From the NCBI GenBank assembly GCA_004211435.1, contig SECS01000022.1, forward strand, positions 1-35,773: DNA of 35,773 nucleotides, read 5' to 3'. The stretch is from Novosphingobium sp. GTDB lineage: Bacteria; Pseudomonadota; Alphaproteobacteria; Sphingomonadales; Sphingomonadaceae. The stretch's first letter is position 1. Each line of letters begins with the position of its first letter. The position numbers and the translations under genes are program-made. Below are positions 1 to 8,807 of this stretch, piece after piece. The notes beneath the pieces were generated by a model that was given only the letters and a program-made list of their open reading frames with translations, had not been told where the DNA came from and did not search any database.

Positions 1-45
1 TATCACCCTTTGCCCGCGCGGCAATTCCCCCTAAGGCGCAACACC

Positions 46-777
46 ATGAGCGAACAGGCATCCTTCGGTTACGAGGACATTCCCGCGGACGAGAAGGTCG
101 AGCGGGTCGGCGCGGTCTTTTCAAGCGTCGCGCGCAAGTACGACGTCATGAACGACGCCATGTCGGTCGGCATGCACCGGCTGTGGAAGGACAAGTTCGT
201 CCGCCGGGTGAAGCCGCGCGAAGGCGAGGTCATCCTCGACATGGCCGGCGGCACCGGCGACATCGCCTTCCGCATGGCCGACGAGGGCGCCGAGATCACC
301 GTCTCGGACATCAACCAGGACATGCTCGACGTCGGCATCGAGCGCGCGATGAAGCGCGGCATCGACGGCCTCGTCTGGTCGCGCCAGAACGCCGAGGAAC
401 TGGCCTTCGACGACCGCACCTTCGACGCCTACACGATCGCTTTCGGCATCCGCAACGTGACGCATGTCGACAAGGCGCTGGCCGAGGCCTTCCGCGTGCT
501 CCGGCACGGCGGGCGCTTCTTCTGCCTCGAATTCTCGACCACCGAGTGGCCGGGCTTCAAGGAAGCCTACGATGCCTATTCGCACAAGCTGGTCCCCAAG
601 ATCGGCCAGGCGATCGCCGGCGACGCCGAGTCCTATCGCTATCTGATCGAATCGATCCGTCGCTTCCCGCCGATGCGCGAGTTCGAGGCGATGATCCGCA
701 CCGCCGGGTTCAGCCAGACCAAGGTCGAGCCGATCCTCGGCGGGCTCGTCGCGATCCATTCCGGGTGGAAGGTTTGA
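46..777 (+). CDS. ubiE: Ubiquinone/menaquinone C-methyltransferase UbiE
   Basis: SAM-dependent C-methyltransferase that methylates the benzoquinol ring during ubiquinone synthesis. The 243-residue product carries the family signatures: FSSVARKYDVMNDAMS near the N terminus, the SAM-binding glycine loop DMAGGTGDIAF, and the region ending YRYLIESIRRFP. An in-frame TTG at 10 would add 12 residues. I prefer ATG at 46 because an AAGG sequence lies about 9 nt upstream and the family N terminus starts here. The stop codon overlaps the start of ubiB, which implies translational coupling in a ubiquinone-synthesis operon. The length is normal for alphaproteobacterial UbiE. Only 45 bases of upstream sequence are in the window, so the promoter cannot be judged. 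Confidence 0.96.
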   Translation: MSEQASFGYEDIPADEKVERVGAVFSSVARKYDVMNDAMSVGMHRLWKDKFVRRVKPREGEVILDMAGGTGDIAFRMADEGAEITVSDINQDMLDVGIERAMKRGIDGLVWSRQNAEELAFDDRTFDAYTIAFGIRNVTHVDKALAEAFRVLRHGGRFFCLEFSTTEWPGFKEAYDAYSHKLVPKIGQAIAGDAESYRYLIESIRRFPPMREFEAMIRTAGFSQTKVEPILGGLVAIHSGWKV

Positions 778-2180
778 CCACACCCGCGACGCATATCGCG
801 CGGCTGCTGCGCTGGGGGCGCGTGCTCGCCAAGCACGGCGCGCTGCGCATCATCGAGGAGGGCACGAACACCCCCGCGCCGGTGCGCCGGCTGTGCAAGC
901 TCGCGCGCCTGGGCACGGTGCAGCCGCGCGTGCCCGACTATGCCGCGGCCTTCCGCGCGATCGGCCCCGCCGCGATCAAGCTGGGCCAGACCCTGGCGAC
1001 GCGGCCCGACGTCGTCGGCGAGGAAGCGGCGCGCAACCTGCTGAGCCTGCAGGATCGCCTGCCGCCGATCGGCTTCGACCTGATCCGCGCTGAGATCGAA
1101 ACCAGCTTCGGCGCGCCGCTCGACGCGCTGTTCGCCTCGATCGAGACAGAGCCGGTGGGCGCCGCCTCGATCGCGCAGGTCCACCGCGCGGTCACGACCG
1201 ACGGCCGCACGGTCGCGGTGCGCGAGCTCGATCTGCGGCGCGAGGCGGCCTCGGCATCCGAGCTTGCGGAGGCGATGAAGGGTCAGGAGGGCTATCGCAT
1301 TCCCGGCATAGACTGGGATCGCACCAACGGCCGCGTGATGACGATCGAATGGATCGACGGCATCAAGATCAGCGAGATCGACGTGCTGCGCGCCCAGGGC
1401 CACGACATGGCCGATATGGCGCACCGTCTGGTACTGACCTTCCTGCGCCAGGCGATCAGCGCCGGCTTCTTTCATGCCGACATGCACCAGGGAAACCTGT
1501 TCGTGCAGGCCGACGGCACGATCGTCGCGATCGACTTCGGCATCATGGGCCGGATCGACCGCCGCGCGCGCCAGTGGCTGGCCGAGATCCTCTATGGCCT
1601 GACCACGGGCGACTATCGTCGCGTCGCCGAGATCCATTTCGAGGCGCAATACGTGCCGAGCTACCATTCGGTCGAGGAGTTCGCGACGGCGCTGCGCGCG
1701 GTCGGTGAGCCGATGCGGGGCAAGCCGGTCAGCGAGTTGTCGGTCGGGCAGATGCTCGACGGGCTCTTCGCGATCACCCGCGATTTCGACATGCAGACCC
1801 AGCCGCACCTGCTGTTGCTGCAGAAGACCATGGTCATGGTCGAGGGGCTGGCCACGGCGATCGATCCGCAGATCAACATGTGGGACGTCGCCGCGCCCTT
1901 CGTGCGCAGCTGGATCCGCGACGAGCTCGGGCCAGAGGCGGCGATCGCCGATCGGCTGCGCAGCGACGTCTCGACGCTGCTGCGCTTGCCCGAGCTGATC
2001 CGCCGCATCGAGGATCGCTTCCCGGCCAAGGGCGGCGCGCCCGATCAGGCGCCCTTGCCGCATGTCGAGATCATGTGGCAGCGTAAACGCCGCGGTAAAC
2101 CGTGGCTGGGCTATATATTCGCGGCATTGGCAGGGGGCGCGCTGGTATGGGCCACGACGCAGGGGATAGTGCTGGGATAA
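774..2180 (+). CDS. ubiB: UbiB-family atypical kinase/ATPase, internally shortened
   Basis: UbiB proteins (COQ8/ADCK family) are membrane-anchored ATPases needed for ubiquinone synthesis. Visible features, numbered from the TTG at 774, are the KxGQ motif (K69, G71, Q72), the Ala-rich loop GAASIAQVHRA (129-139), ELD of the ExD motif (151-153), catalytic loop HADMHQGN (D236, N241), DFG (254-256) and a C-terminal membrane segment (about 445-468). The product is 468 residues; UbiB is usually about 510-520. The strand VAVK...RPG expected after the Ala-rich loop is missing: VAV (147-149) runs straight into RELDLRREA. About 49 residues, including the ATP-binding lysine, appear deleted in frame. TTG at 774 overlaps the ubiE stop; GTG at 765 is an alternative start. 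The rest of the gene is intact, so it may be expressed, but normal ATP binding is doubtful. Confidence 0.88.
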   Translation: MTTPATHIARLLRWGRVLAKHGALRIIEEGTNTPAPVRRLCKLARLGTVQPRVPDYAAAFRAIGPAAIKLGQTLATRPDVVGEEAARNLLSLQDRLPPIGFDLIRAEIETSFGAPLDALFASIETEPVGAASIAQVHRAVTTDGRTVAVRELDLRREAASASELAEAMKGQEGYRIPGIDWDRTNGRVMTIEWIDGIKISEIDVLRAQGHDMADMAHRLVLTFLRQAISAGFFHADMHQGNLFVQADGTIVAIDFGIMGRIDRRARQWLAEILYGLTTGDYRRVAEIHFEAQYVPSYHSVEEFATALRAVGEPMRGKPVSELSVGQMLDGLFAITRDFDMQTQPHLLLLQKTMVMVEGLATAIDPQINMWDVAAPFVRSWIRDELGPEAAIADRLRSDVSTLLRLPELIRRIEDRFPAKGGAPDQAPLPHVEIMWQRKRRGKPWLGYIFAALAGGALVWATTQGIVLG

Positions 2181-2188
2181 GGTCTGAG

Positions 2189-3346
2189 GTGGCTGCTTTG
2201 GCGCCCGCCTGGGATCGCTTCGCCCACTGGCCGGTGCTGCGCGCGCGGCTGGGCCTGCTGGCCCTGGTCCTACTGCTCGTCGCGGCGGCCCTCGTGCCGA
2301 TCGGCGAGCGCGAGGACAAGATCGAGACCCGATCCTTCGTCGAGAACCTGAAACCGGGCCAGAACGGCGCCGACGCGAAAAATGGCGCCGAGCGCCCGCG
2401 CGACGAGGATCTCGTGCTCTACGACCGCGTGATCGCGCGCACCCGAAAGGGCGAGAACTACTACGATTTCATCGTCGCCGAACACCGCCGCGCCAACTAT
2501 CCGGTCAATCCCGGCTTCGCGATCCGCCTGCCGACTCTGGCCTATATCGAGGCCTGGATCGGGGAGCCGGGTCAGATCGTCGCCGCGATCGTGCTGATGT
2601 TCGCCGTGCTGCTCGCCTGGTGGCGCCGGCTGGGCGAAGAGCCCGGCGGCGAGCAGAAGCGCCGCCTGCTGACCCTGGCCTTCCTCTTCCTGGGCGTCTC
2701 GCTGGGGCTCAACCGCTATTACTTCGTGCTGCACGAGCTGTGGAGCGGCACCTTGCTCGCACTGGCTTTTGGCCTGCACCGGGTCCGCGAGGACGGGACC
2801 GGACGCTGGGGCGCTGCGCTGGCCGTTGCCGCGCTCGCGCTCGCGATCCGCGAGCATGCCCTGCCCTTCGTCCTGCTCATGGCAGCCATGGCCTTCTGGC
2901 GCCGCGACTGGCGCGAGGGCGCGGCCTGGAGCGCGCTCGTCGCAGCTTTCCTGATCGCGCTGTCGGTGCACCATCAGGTCATCGCCGCGCAGGTGCTGCC
3001 GAGTGATCGCCCGTCCGATCCCTGGCTCGCGTTGCGCGGGCTTTCTGGTTGGCTGTCGAACATCGTGATGTCGAGCAACCTGCGCTTCCTGCCGCACTGG
3101 CTCGCCGGGCCGATGATCGTGTTGATGATCGCCGGCTGGGCGAACTGGCGGAGCTGGGCCGGCGCCTTCGGCACCCTACTGTTCCTCGGCTATGGTCTGG
3201 CCTTCATGATCGCCGGGCGGCCTGACAACTTCTATTGGGGCGCGGAGATCGCGCCGGCCATGTTCATCGGCCTGGCTTTTTCGGGCCGCGCGGTGAAATC
3301 GCTGATCGCGTCCGCCTTTCCCGATGCGCCCGAAGCGTCGAGGTGA
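2189..3346 (+). CDS. Polytopic inner-membrane protein of unknown function
   Basis: A 385-residue protein I do not recognise. Hydrophobic segments include one near residues 21-37, then several more from about residue 140 to the end, suggesting around eight membrane spans. A hydrophilic stretch of about 90 residues follows the first span and contains DEDLVLYDRV and NPGFAIRLPTLAYIEAW. A first periplasmic loop rich in acidic residues is reminiscent of GT-C glycosyltransferases, but no diagnostic motif settles this. I chose GTG at 2189, just after the ubiB stop, because GGATAAGG (2175-2182) lies about 6 nt upstream; ATG at 2147 inside ubiB is possible. It sits co-directionally between ubiB and coaBC and is probably co-transcribed. 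Confidence 0.75.
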   Translation: MAALAPAWDRFAHWPVLRARLGLLALVLLLVAAALVPIGEREDKIETRSFVENLKPGQNGADAKNGAERPRDEDLVLYDRVIARTRKGENYYDFIVAEHRRANYPVNPGFAIRLPTLAYIEAWIGEPGQIVAAIVLMFAVLLAWWRRLGEEPGGEQKRRLLTLAFLFLGVSLGLNRYYFVLHELWSGTLLALAFGLHRVREDGTGRWGAALAVAALALAIREHALPFVLLMAAMAFWRRDWREGAAWSALVAAFLIALSVHHQVIAAQVLPSDRPSDPWLALRGLSGWLSNIVMSSNLRFLPHWLAGPMIVLMIAGWANWRSWAGAFGTLLFLGYGLAFMIAGRPDNFYWGAEIAPAMFIGLAFSGRAVKSLIASAFPDAPEASR

Positions 3347-3391
3347 ACAAGGTAATTGCGCGTAAACCATAGTGCGGGCACAAGCGCGCCG

Positions 3392-4972
3392 ATGGGTACG
3401 CCTCGCATCCTGCTGATCGTGGGCGGTGGGATCGCCGCTTACAAGTCCTGCGAACTCGTCCGCCTGATCCGCAAGGGCGGCGGCGAAGTGACCTGCGTGC
3501 TGACCGACGGCGGCGCCAAGTTCGTCACGCCGCTGGCCTTGGCCGCGCTCAGCGAGAACGAAGTCCACACGACGCTCTGGGATCTCAAGAACGAGGTCGA
3601 GATGGGGCATATCCAGCTTTCGCGGCAGGCGGACCTCGTCGTCGTCTGCCCGGCGACGGCCAACATGCTCGCCAAGATGGCGCAGGGCATCGCCGACGAT
3701 CTCGCGACGACCTTGCTGCTCGCCACCGATAAGCCGGTCATGGCCGTGCCGGCGATGAACGTGCGGATGTGGCAGCACGCTGCGACCGTGCGCAACGTCG
3801 AGACCCTGCGCGCCGCCGGCGTCGACGTGATGGCGCCCGACGAGGGTGCGATGGCCTGCGGCGAGTACGGTCCCGGTCGCCTGCCCGAGCCCGAGGCGAT
3901 CTGGGCGCGCATTGCCGGCCATTTCGGCCTGGCTTCCCCGGCGGTGCAGTCGCCGGCGCTACCGGTAGCCTTTGATGACGAGGCTGAGGCTGAACCCGAA
4001 ACCGGCGGATTGGGCGGCCTGTCGAGCACGATGATCGCGCGCAAGACGCCGATCGTCTTCGCCGACGATCCGTTCGACGACGTGACCTTTACCGGCCCGG
4101 CCTTCCTCGCCCCCGAGGCGGTGGAAGAGACGCCGCCGCTCGATCTCTCGGGGCCGCTGCTGTCGAAGAAGGGCAAGGCGCGGGCTGCGCCGCCGACCGA
4201 TGCCGAGGCGCTTAACCACTTGGTCTCGCCGCATGGCGCCGTGCCCGAGCCTTTCGGGGAGGCGCCCGAGGACGTTCTGGCGGGCCAGCCCGATTTCGAG
4301 GGGGATCCCGCGCATCGTCCGCTCTATGGCAAGCATATCCTGATCACCGCCGGGCCTACGCACGAGCCGATCGATCCGGTGCGCTATATCGCCAACCGTT
4401 CTTCGGGGAAGCAGGGCTATGCCATCGCCGCCGCCGCCGCCGCGCTGGGCGCGCGGGTGACCTTGGTCTCGGGCCCGGTCAATCTGCCGACGCCGCCGGG
4501 GGTCGACCGCATCGACGTCGAGACCGCGGTGGAGATGGGCAATGCAGTCAAGGACGCGCTGCCCGCCGACGTTGGCGTGATGGTTGCGGCCGTGGCTGAC
4601 TGGCGCACGCAGAACACGGCGCAGGAGAAGATAAAGAAGCGTGGATCGGCGCCGCCCGTGCTGATGCTGACCGAGAATCCGGACATCCTTGCGACGGTCT
4701 CGGCCCACCCCAAGCGGCCCAAGCTGCTGATCGGCTTCGCCGCCGAGACCGAGAACGTGCTCGACAACGCGCGCGACAAGCGCAAGCGCAAGGGCGTCGA
4801 CTGGATCATCGCCAACGACGTGTCGGGCCTGAGCGGCGAGAGCGTCATGGGCGGTTCGTCGAATACCGTGCATATCGTGACCGAGAAGGGGATCGAGGAC
4901 CTTCCGGAAATGCCCAAGGAAGAGGTAGGGAGGGCCATCGTCGAAAGGATCGCCCTTGCACTCGGAACCTAG
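3392..4972 (+). CDS. coaBC: Bifunctional phosphopantothenoylcysteine decarboxylase/phosphopantothenate-cysteine ligase
   Basis: Catalyses two consecutive steps of coenzyme A synthesis: CTP-dependent ligation of cysteine to phosphopantothenate (CoaB) and FMN-dependent decarboxylation (CoaC). The N-terminal CoaC domain (about 1-182) shows GGGIAAYK, the [10 protein letters not shown] motif and the substrate-flap cysteine in [10 protein letters not shown]. The CoaB domain (about 312-526) shows [40 protein letters not shown] and IIANDVS. The two are separated by about 125 acidic, proline-rich residues (183-311), so the protein is 526 residues against roughly 400 in most bacteria. ATG at 3392 is chosen because [13 protein letters not shown] matches the family start; an upstream TTG at 3356 is less likely. 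The 3' end overlaps dut by 17 nt. Confidence 0.96.
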   Translation: MGTPRILLIVGGGIAAYKSCELVRLIRKGGGEVTCVLTDGGAKFVTPLALAALSENEVHTTLWDLKNEVEMGHIQLSRQADLVVVCPATANMLAKMAQGIADDLATTLLLATDKPVMAVPAMNVRMWQHAATVRNVETLRAAGVDVMAPDEGAMACGEYGPGRLPEPEAIWARIAGHFGLASPAVQSPALPVAFDDEAEAEPETGGLGGLSSTMIARKTPIVFADDPFDDVTFTGPAFLAPEAVEETPPLDLSGPLLSKKGKARAAPPTDAEALNHLVSPHGAVPEPFGEAPEDVLAGQPDFEGDPAHRPLYGKHILITAGPTHEPIDPVRYIANRSSGKQGYAIAAAAAALGARVTLVSGPVNLPTPPGVDRIDVETAVEMGNAVKDALPADVGVMVAAVADWRTQNTAQEKIKKRGSAPPVLMLTENPDILATVSAHPKRPKLLIGFAAETENVLDNARDKRKRKGVDWIIANDVSGLSGESVMGGSSNTVHIVTEKGIEDLPEMPKEEVGRAIVERIALALGT

Positions 4973-5426
4973 CATCCCCGTACTGGTCAAGCGCCTGCCG
5001 CATTTCGAAGGCCTGGAGCTTCCTGCCTATGCCACCGCGGGTGCAGCAGGGATGGATGTGCTCGCCGCTGAGGACGTGACCCTGGCGCCCGGTGGCCGTC
5101 ACGCCGTGGCGACGGGGCTCGCGCTTGCGATTCCGCCCGGCTACGAGATCCAGGTGCGTCCGCGTTCGGGGCTCGCGCTCAAGCATGGCATCTCGGTGCC
5201 GAACGCTCCGGGCACGATCGATTCGGACTATCGCGGCGAGCTCAAGGTCATCTTGATCAACCACGGTAGCGAGGACTTCGCGATCCGCCGCGGTGACCGC
5301 GTCGCCCAGCTCGTGTTGGCGCCGGTGGTCCAGGCCTCGTGGCTCAAGGTCGACGAACTCGACGACACCGCGCGCGGCGAAGGCGGTTTCGGCTCGACTG
5401 GCGGCGTCACCGCGCTGGGGAATTGA
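4956..5426 (+). CDS. dut: Deoxyuridine 5'-triphosphate nucleotidohydrolase (dUTPase)
   Basis: Hydrolyses dUTP to dUMP and pyrophosphate, keeping uracil out of DNA and supplying dUMP for thymidylate synthesis. All five trimeric dUTPase motifs are present in order in the 156-residue product: [36 protein letters not shown] and [10 protein letters not shown]. The start is TTG at 4956, inside the end of coaBC. A GAAAGGA sequence at 4943-4949 is spaced 6 nt from it, and no other start lies before motif 1. The 17-nt overlap with coaBC suggests translational coupling. Downstream it faces dnaE2, with only 9 nt between the two stop codons and no obvious terminator hairpin. Confidence 0.97.
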   Translation: MHSEPSIPVLVKRLPHFEGLELPAYATAGAAGMDVLAAEDVTLAPGGRHAVATGLALAIPPGYEIQVRPRSGLALKHGISVPNAPGTIDSDYRGELKVILINHGSEDFAIRRGDRVAQLVLAPVVQASWLKVDELDDTARGEGGFGSTGGVTALGN

Positions 5427-5435
5427 CTCCTTCAC

Positions 5436-8400
5436 TCAGTGGAAATCGCGCGACTTGGGCAGTACCCGCACGTCGCGAGGATGCACGCCGGAGCGCGGCG
5501 GCGGCTCTTCGCGTCCGCGCGGATGCTGCGGGTGAAGGAAGACGTCGGCCCGCGAGAGCCGCGGATTGGCGTCGTCGATCTCGGAGAGCTGGCCCAGCAC
5601 CTCGGTGCGGTCGATGATCCGGCTGGCCATGACGTGGATCACGCCTTCCTTGCTGCGCTGAAGCTCCCCCTCGACCTGCATCAGCCGCGCGGCCATGACC
5701 TCGCGGCGGAAACGCTCGAAGGTGCGCGCCCACATGATGACATTGGCGATCCCCGTCTCGTCCTCGAGCGTGACGAAGATCGCATTGCCCTTGCCCGGTC
5801 GCTGACGCACGAGCACCACGCCGGCGACGGTCAGCCGTACGCCGGCCTTGGCCTTGCTCAGATCGGCACAGCACAGGACGCCCTCGCGTGCAAAGACCGG
5901 GCGCAGCACCGTCATCGGATGCTCCTTCAGCGAAAGCCGCGTGGTCTGGTAATCGGCCGCGACCTGCTCGCCGAGCGTCATCGCCGGCAGCGCGATCGCG
6001 GGTTCCTCGCCGAGCTCGCGCGCCTGGGCATGGGCGAACAGCGGCAGGGCATCGGGCGGCGTGCGCCGCGCCTCCCATAGCGCCGCGCGGCGATCGAGAG
6101 CGATCGAGCCGAAGGCGTCGGCATCGGCGAGCAGGCGCAGCCCGCGTTGCGGCACATGCCCGCGCCGCGCGAGTTCCTCGACGCTGGCGAAAGGCGCGGC
6201 GGCCTCGATGGCGTGCGCCCAGTCCTTGCGGAAGCCGCCGACCTGCCGCGTGCCGAGCCGCAGTGCGAGCGCGCCGTCACCGCGGCGTTCGAGCGTGCAG
6301 TCCCAGGCCGAATGGTTGACGTCCACGGGCCGCACCTCGACGCCGTGCTCTTGCGCATCGCGGACGAGCTGTGCCGGCGCATAGAACCCCATCGGCTGCG
6401 AGTTGAGCAATGCGCAGGTGAACACCGCAGGCTGGTGGCACTTGATCCAGGCCGAGACGTAGACCAACCGCGCGAAGGACAGCGCGTGACTCTCGGGGAA
6501 GCCATAGGAGCCGAAGCCCTTGATCTGGTCGTAGCACCGCCTCGCGAATTCAGCCGGATAACCGCGCGCGGTCATGCCATCGACCATCATCTTCTCGAAC
6601 TTGTGGATCGTGCCCACGTTGCGGAAGGTGGCCATGGCACGGCGCAACTGATTGGCCTCGGTCGGGGTAAACCCTGCGGCGGTGATCGCCAGCTTCATCG
6701 CCTGTTCCTGGAAGATCGGCACCCCGAAGGTCTTGCCAAGCAATCCGTGCAATTCGTCCTTGGGATGGGGTGGATTGGGTTCGGGGAACTCGTAAGATTC
6801 CTTGTCGCAACGGCGGCGCAGATAGGGGTGGACCATGTCGCCTTCGATCGGGCCGGGCCGGACGATCGCGACCTGCACCGAGAGGTCGTAGAGATCTTCC
6901 GGCTTGAGCCGCGGCAGCATGTTCATCTGCGCGCGGCTTTCGACTTGGAACACGCCGATGCTGTCGCCCTCGCCGAGCATGTCGTAGACGGCCTTGTCGC
7001 TGGACTCGATATCGACATCGAGCGCGTGTTCGCCGAGCCCGTACTCGCGCATCAGCTTGAAACTCTTGGCGATGCAGGTCAGCATGCCCAGCGCCAGCAC
7101 GTCGACCTTCATCAGCCTGAGCTCGTCGATGTCGTCCTTGTCCCATTCGATGAAGGTGCGGTCTTCCATCGCGCCATTGTGCACCGGCACGGTTTCGTCG
7201 AGCCGGTCCTCGGTCAGCACGAAGCCGCCGACGTGCTGTGACAGGTGGCGCGGGAATTTGAGGATCTGCTCGACGAAATGATGCAGCCGGCCGATCTCGG
7301 GATTGTCGGGATCGAAGCCAGCATCGATCAGCCGCTTCTCCTCGTACTTTGCGGCGAAGCTGCCCCAGACTGTGCTCGAAAGCCGCGCGGTGACGTCTTC
7401 GGAAATGCCCAGAGCCTTGCCGATCTCGCGCACGGCGCTGCGCGGGCGGTAGTGGATCACGGTCGCGGCTATGCCGGCGCGATGGCGGCCGTAGCGTTGG
7501 TAGATGTATTGCATGACCTCCTCGCGCCGCTCGTGCTCGAAATCGACGTCGATGTCGGGCGGCTCGCGGCGCTCGTCGGAGACGAAGCGCGAGAACAGCA
7601 GGTCATAGTGCCCAGGATCGACCGAGGTCACGCCCAGCAGGAAACAGACGATCGAATTGGCCGCGCTGCCACGGCCCTGGCAGAGGATTGGTGGCTTTTG
7701 CTCGCGCGCGAAGCGGACCAGGTCGTAGACTGTGAGGAAATAGTAGGCGTAGTTCTGCTCTCTGATCAGAGTGAACTCTTCCACCAGCAGCTTGCGCACT
7801 TTGCTGTTGAGTGAGGGGCCGTAGCGCTGGAACGCAGCGCGCATGACCAGATGAATGAGATAGCCCAGCGGCTTCCAGCCTTCGGGCACCGGCTCGTGCG
7901 GATATTCGTATTGAAGATCCTCGAGCGTGAACGCGATCCCGTCCATGAAGCGCTGGGTTTCGGTGATCGCCTCGGGGCACGAGGTGAAGAGCCGCGTCAT
8001 TTCGGCGGATGATTTGAGGTGCCGCTCGCCATTGGCCTCGAGCCGACGTCCGGCCTCGGTGATCGTGGTGCCCTCGCGGATGCAGGCCATCAGGTCGTGT
8101 AGCTGGCGATCGCCGGCTTCGGCATAGAGCGCATCGTTGGTGGCGAGCAGCGACACGCGCGCCTTGCGGGCAATCGCCTGGAATTCGGCGAGGCGACGGG
8201 CGTCGCAACCCCGGTGCGCCATCGTCGCGCCGAGCCAGACCCGATCCGGCATGCGCCGGACCAGACGTTCGAGCAGCGGCAGCAGGCCCGGCGGCTGAAC
8301 CAGTCGGAGCGTCGGAATGGGTTCGTCGTCGAAATAGGCGACCGGCTTGGGATGCGGCCGCTGCAAGGTCGAAGTCGATTCGGAGAGAACGATCAGTTGC

Positions 8401-8807
8401 AGGTCTTCGTGAAAGGTCAGCAGGTCGTCGAGGCTGAGGATGCAGTCGCCCTTGAGCGCACGCAGGTTGCCGCGCGACAGCAGGCGCGTGAGCCGTCCCC
8501 AACCACGGCGCGAGGTCGGATAGGCGAGGATGTCGGGTGTGCCATCGACGAAGACCAGGCGCGCGCCGACGATGAGGCGGAACCCGGGAAGGTCGATACC
8601 TTCCGTCTCGGCATCCTCGCGGGCTTCGCGCAGGGCCTTGTGCGCGCGGACCACGCCGGCAACGGTATTGCGATCGGCAATGCCGATGCCGGTCATCCCG
8701 AGCGTGATCGCCTTGGCCACCATGTCTGACGGTTGCGAGGCTCCGTGCAGAAACGAATAGTTGGTCGCGGCGCCGAGTTCGGCAAAGGCCGGAGAGGGGG
8801 TGTTCAC
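5436..8807 (-). CDS. dnaE2: Error-prone DNA polymerase DnaE2/ImuC
   Basis: The catalytic subunit of the ImuABC mutasome, a C-family polymerase used for damage-induced translesion synthesis. The 1123-residue product has an N-terminal PHP domain (NYSFLHGASQPSDMV), the polymerase active site with PDIDVDFEHERREEV, a fingers/helix-hairpin-helix region, an OB-fold (LTVAGVVLVRQRPGKG...) and the characteristic DnaE2 C terminus ending HPRDVRVLPKSRDFH. I place the start at GTG 8807, whose GTGA overlaps the imuB stop; the frame runs further upstream, but that part is antisense-like proline/arginine-rich sequence inside imuB. No clear ribosome binding site is seen, consistent with coupling to imuB. It is the last gene of the LexA-controlled operon. 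Confidence 0.96.
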   Translation of the reverse strand: MNTPSPAFAELGAATNYSFLHGASQPSDMVAKAITLGMTGIGIADRNTVAGVVRAHKALREAREDAETEGIDLPGFRLIVGARLVFVDGTPDILAYPTSRRGWGRLTRLLSRGNLRALKGDCILSLDDLLTFHEDLQLIVLSESTSTLQRPHPKPVAYFDDEPIPTLRLVQPPGLLPLLERLVRRMPDRVWLGATMAHRGCDARRLAEFQAIARKARVSLLATNDALYAEAGDRQLHDLMACIREGTTITEAGRRLEANGERHLKSSAEMTRLFTSCPEAITETQRFMDGIAFTLEDLQYEYPHEPVPEGWKPLGYLIHLVMRAAFQRYGPSLNSKVRKLLVEEFTLIREQNYAYYFLTVYDLVRFAREQKPPILCQGRGSAANSIVCFLLGVTSVDPGHYDLLFSRFVSDERREPPDIDVDFEHERREEVMQYIYQRYGRHRAGIAATVIHYRPRSAVREIGKALGISEDVTARLSSTVWGSFAAKYEEKRLIDAGFDPDNPEIGRLHHFVEQILKFPRHLSQHVGGFVLTEDRLDETVPVHNGAMEDRTFIEWDKDDIDELRLMKVDVLALGMLTCIAKSFKLMREYGLGEHALDVDIESSDKAVYDMLGEGDSIGVFQVESRAQMNMLPRLKPEDLYDLSVQVAIVRPGPIEGDMVHPYLRRRCDKESYEFPEPNPPHPKDELHGLLGKTFGVPIFQEQAMKLAITAAGFTPTEANQLRRAMATFRNVGTIHKFEKMMVDGMTARGYPAEFARRCYDQIKGFGSYGFPESHALSFARLVYVSAWIKCHQPAVFTCALLNSQPMGFYAPAQLVRDAQEHGVEVRPVDVNHSAWDCTLERRGDGALALRLGTRQVGGFRKDWAHAIEAAAPFASVEELARRGHVPQRGLRLLADADAFGSIALDRRAALWEARRTPPDALPLFAHAQARELGEEPAIALPAMTLGEQVAADYQTTRLSLKEHPMTVLRPVFAREGVLCCADLSKAKAGVRLTVAGVVLVRQRPGKGNAIFVTLEDETGIANVIMWARTFERFRREVMAARLMQVEGELQRSKEGVIHVMASRIIDRTEVLGQLSEIDDANPRLSRADVFLHPQHPRGREEPPPRSGVHPRDVRVLPKSRDFH

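Noticed and set aside
183..773. Open frame upstream of ubiB on the plus strand
   Set aside because: It is the out-of-frame shadow of ubiE, arginine/proline-rich with no family match; UbiB homology begins at about 774.
6147..7241. Long plus-strand open frame inside dnaE2
   Set aside because: Antisense shadow caused by high GC codon bias; histidine/arginine-rich and with no recognisable domain.
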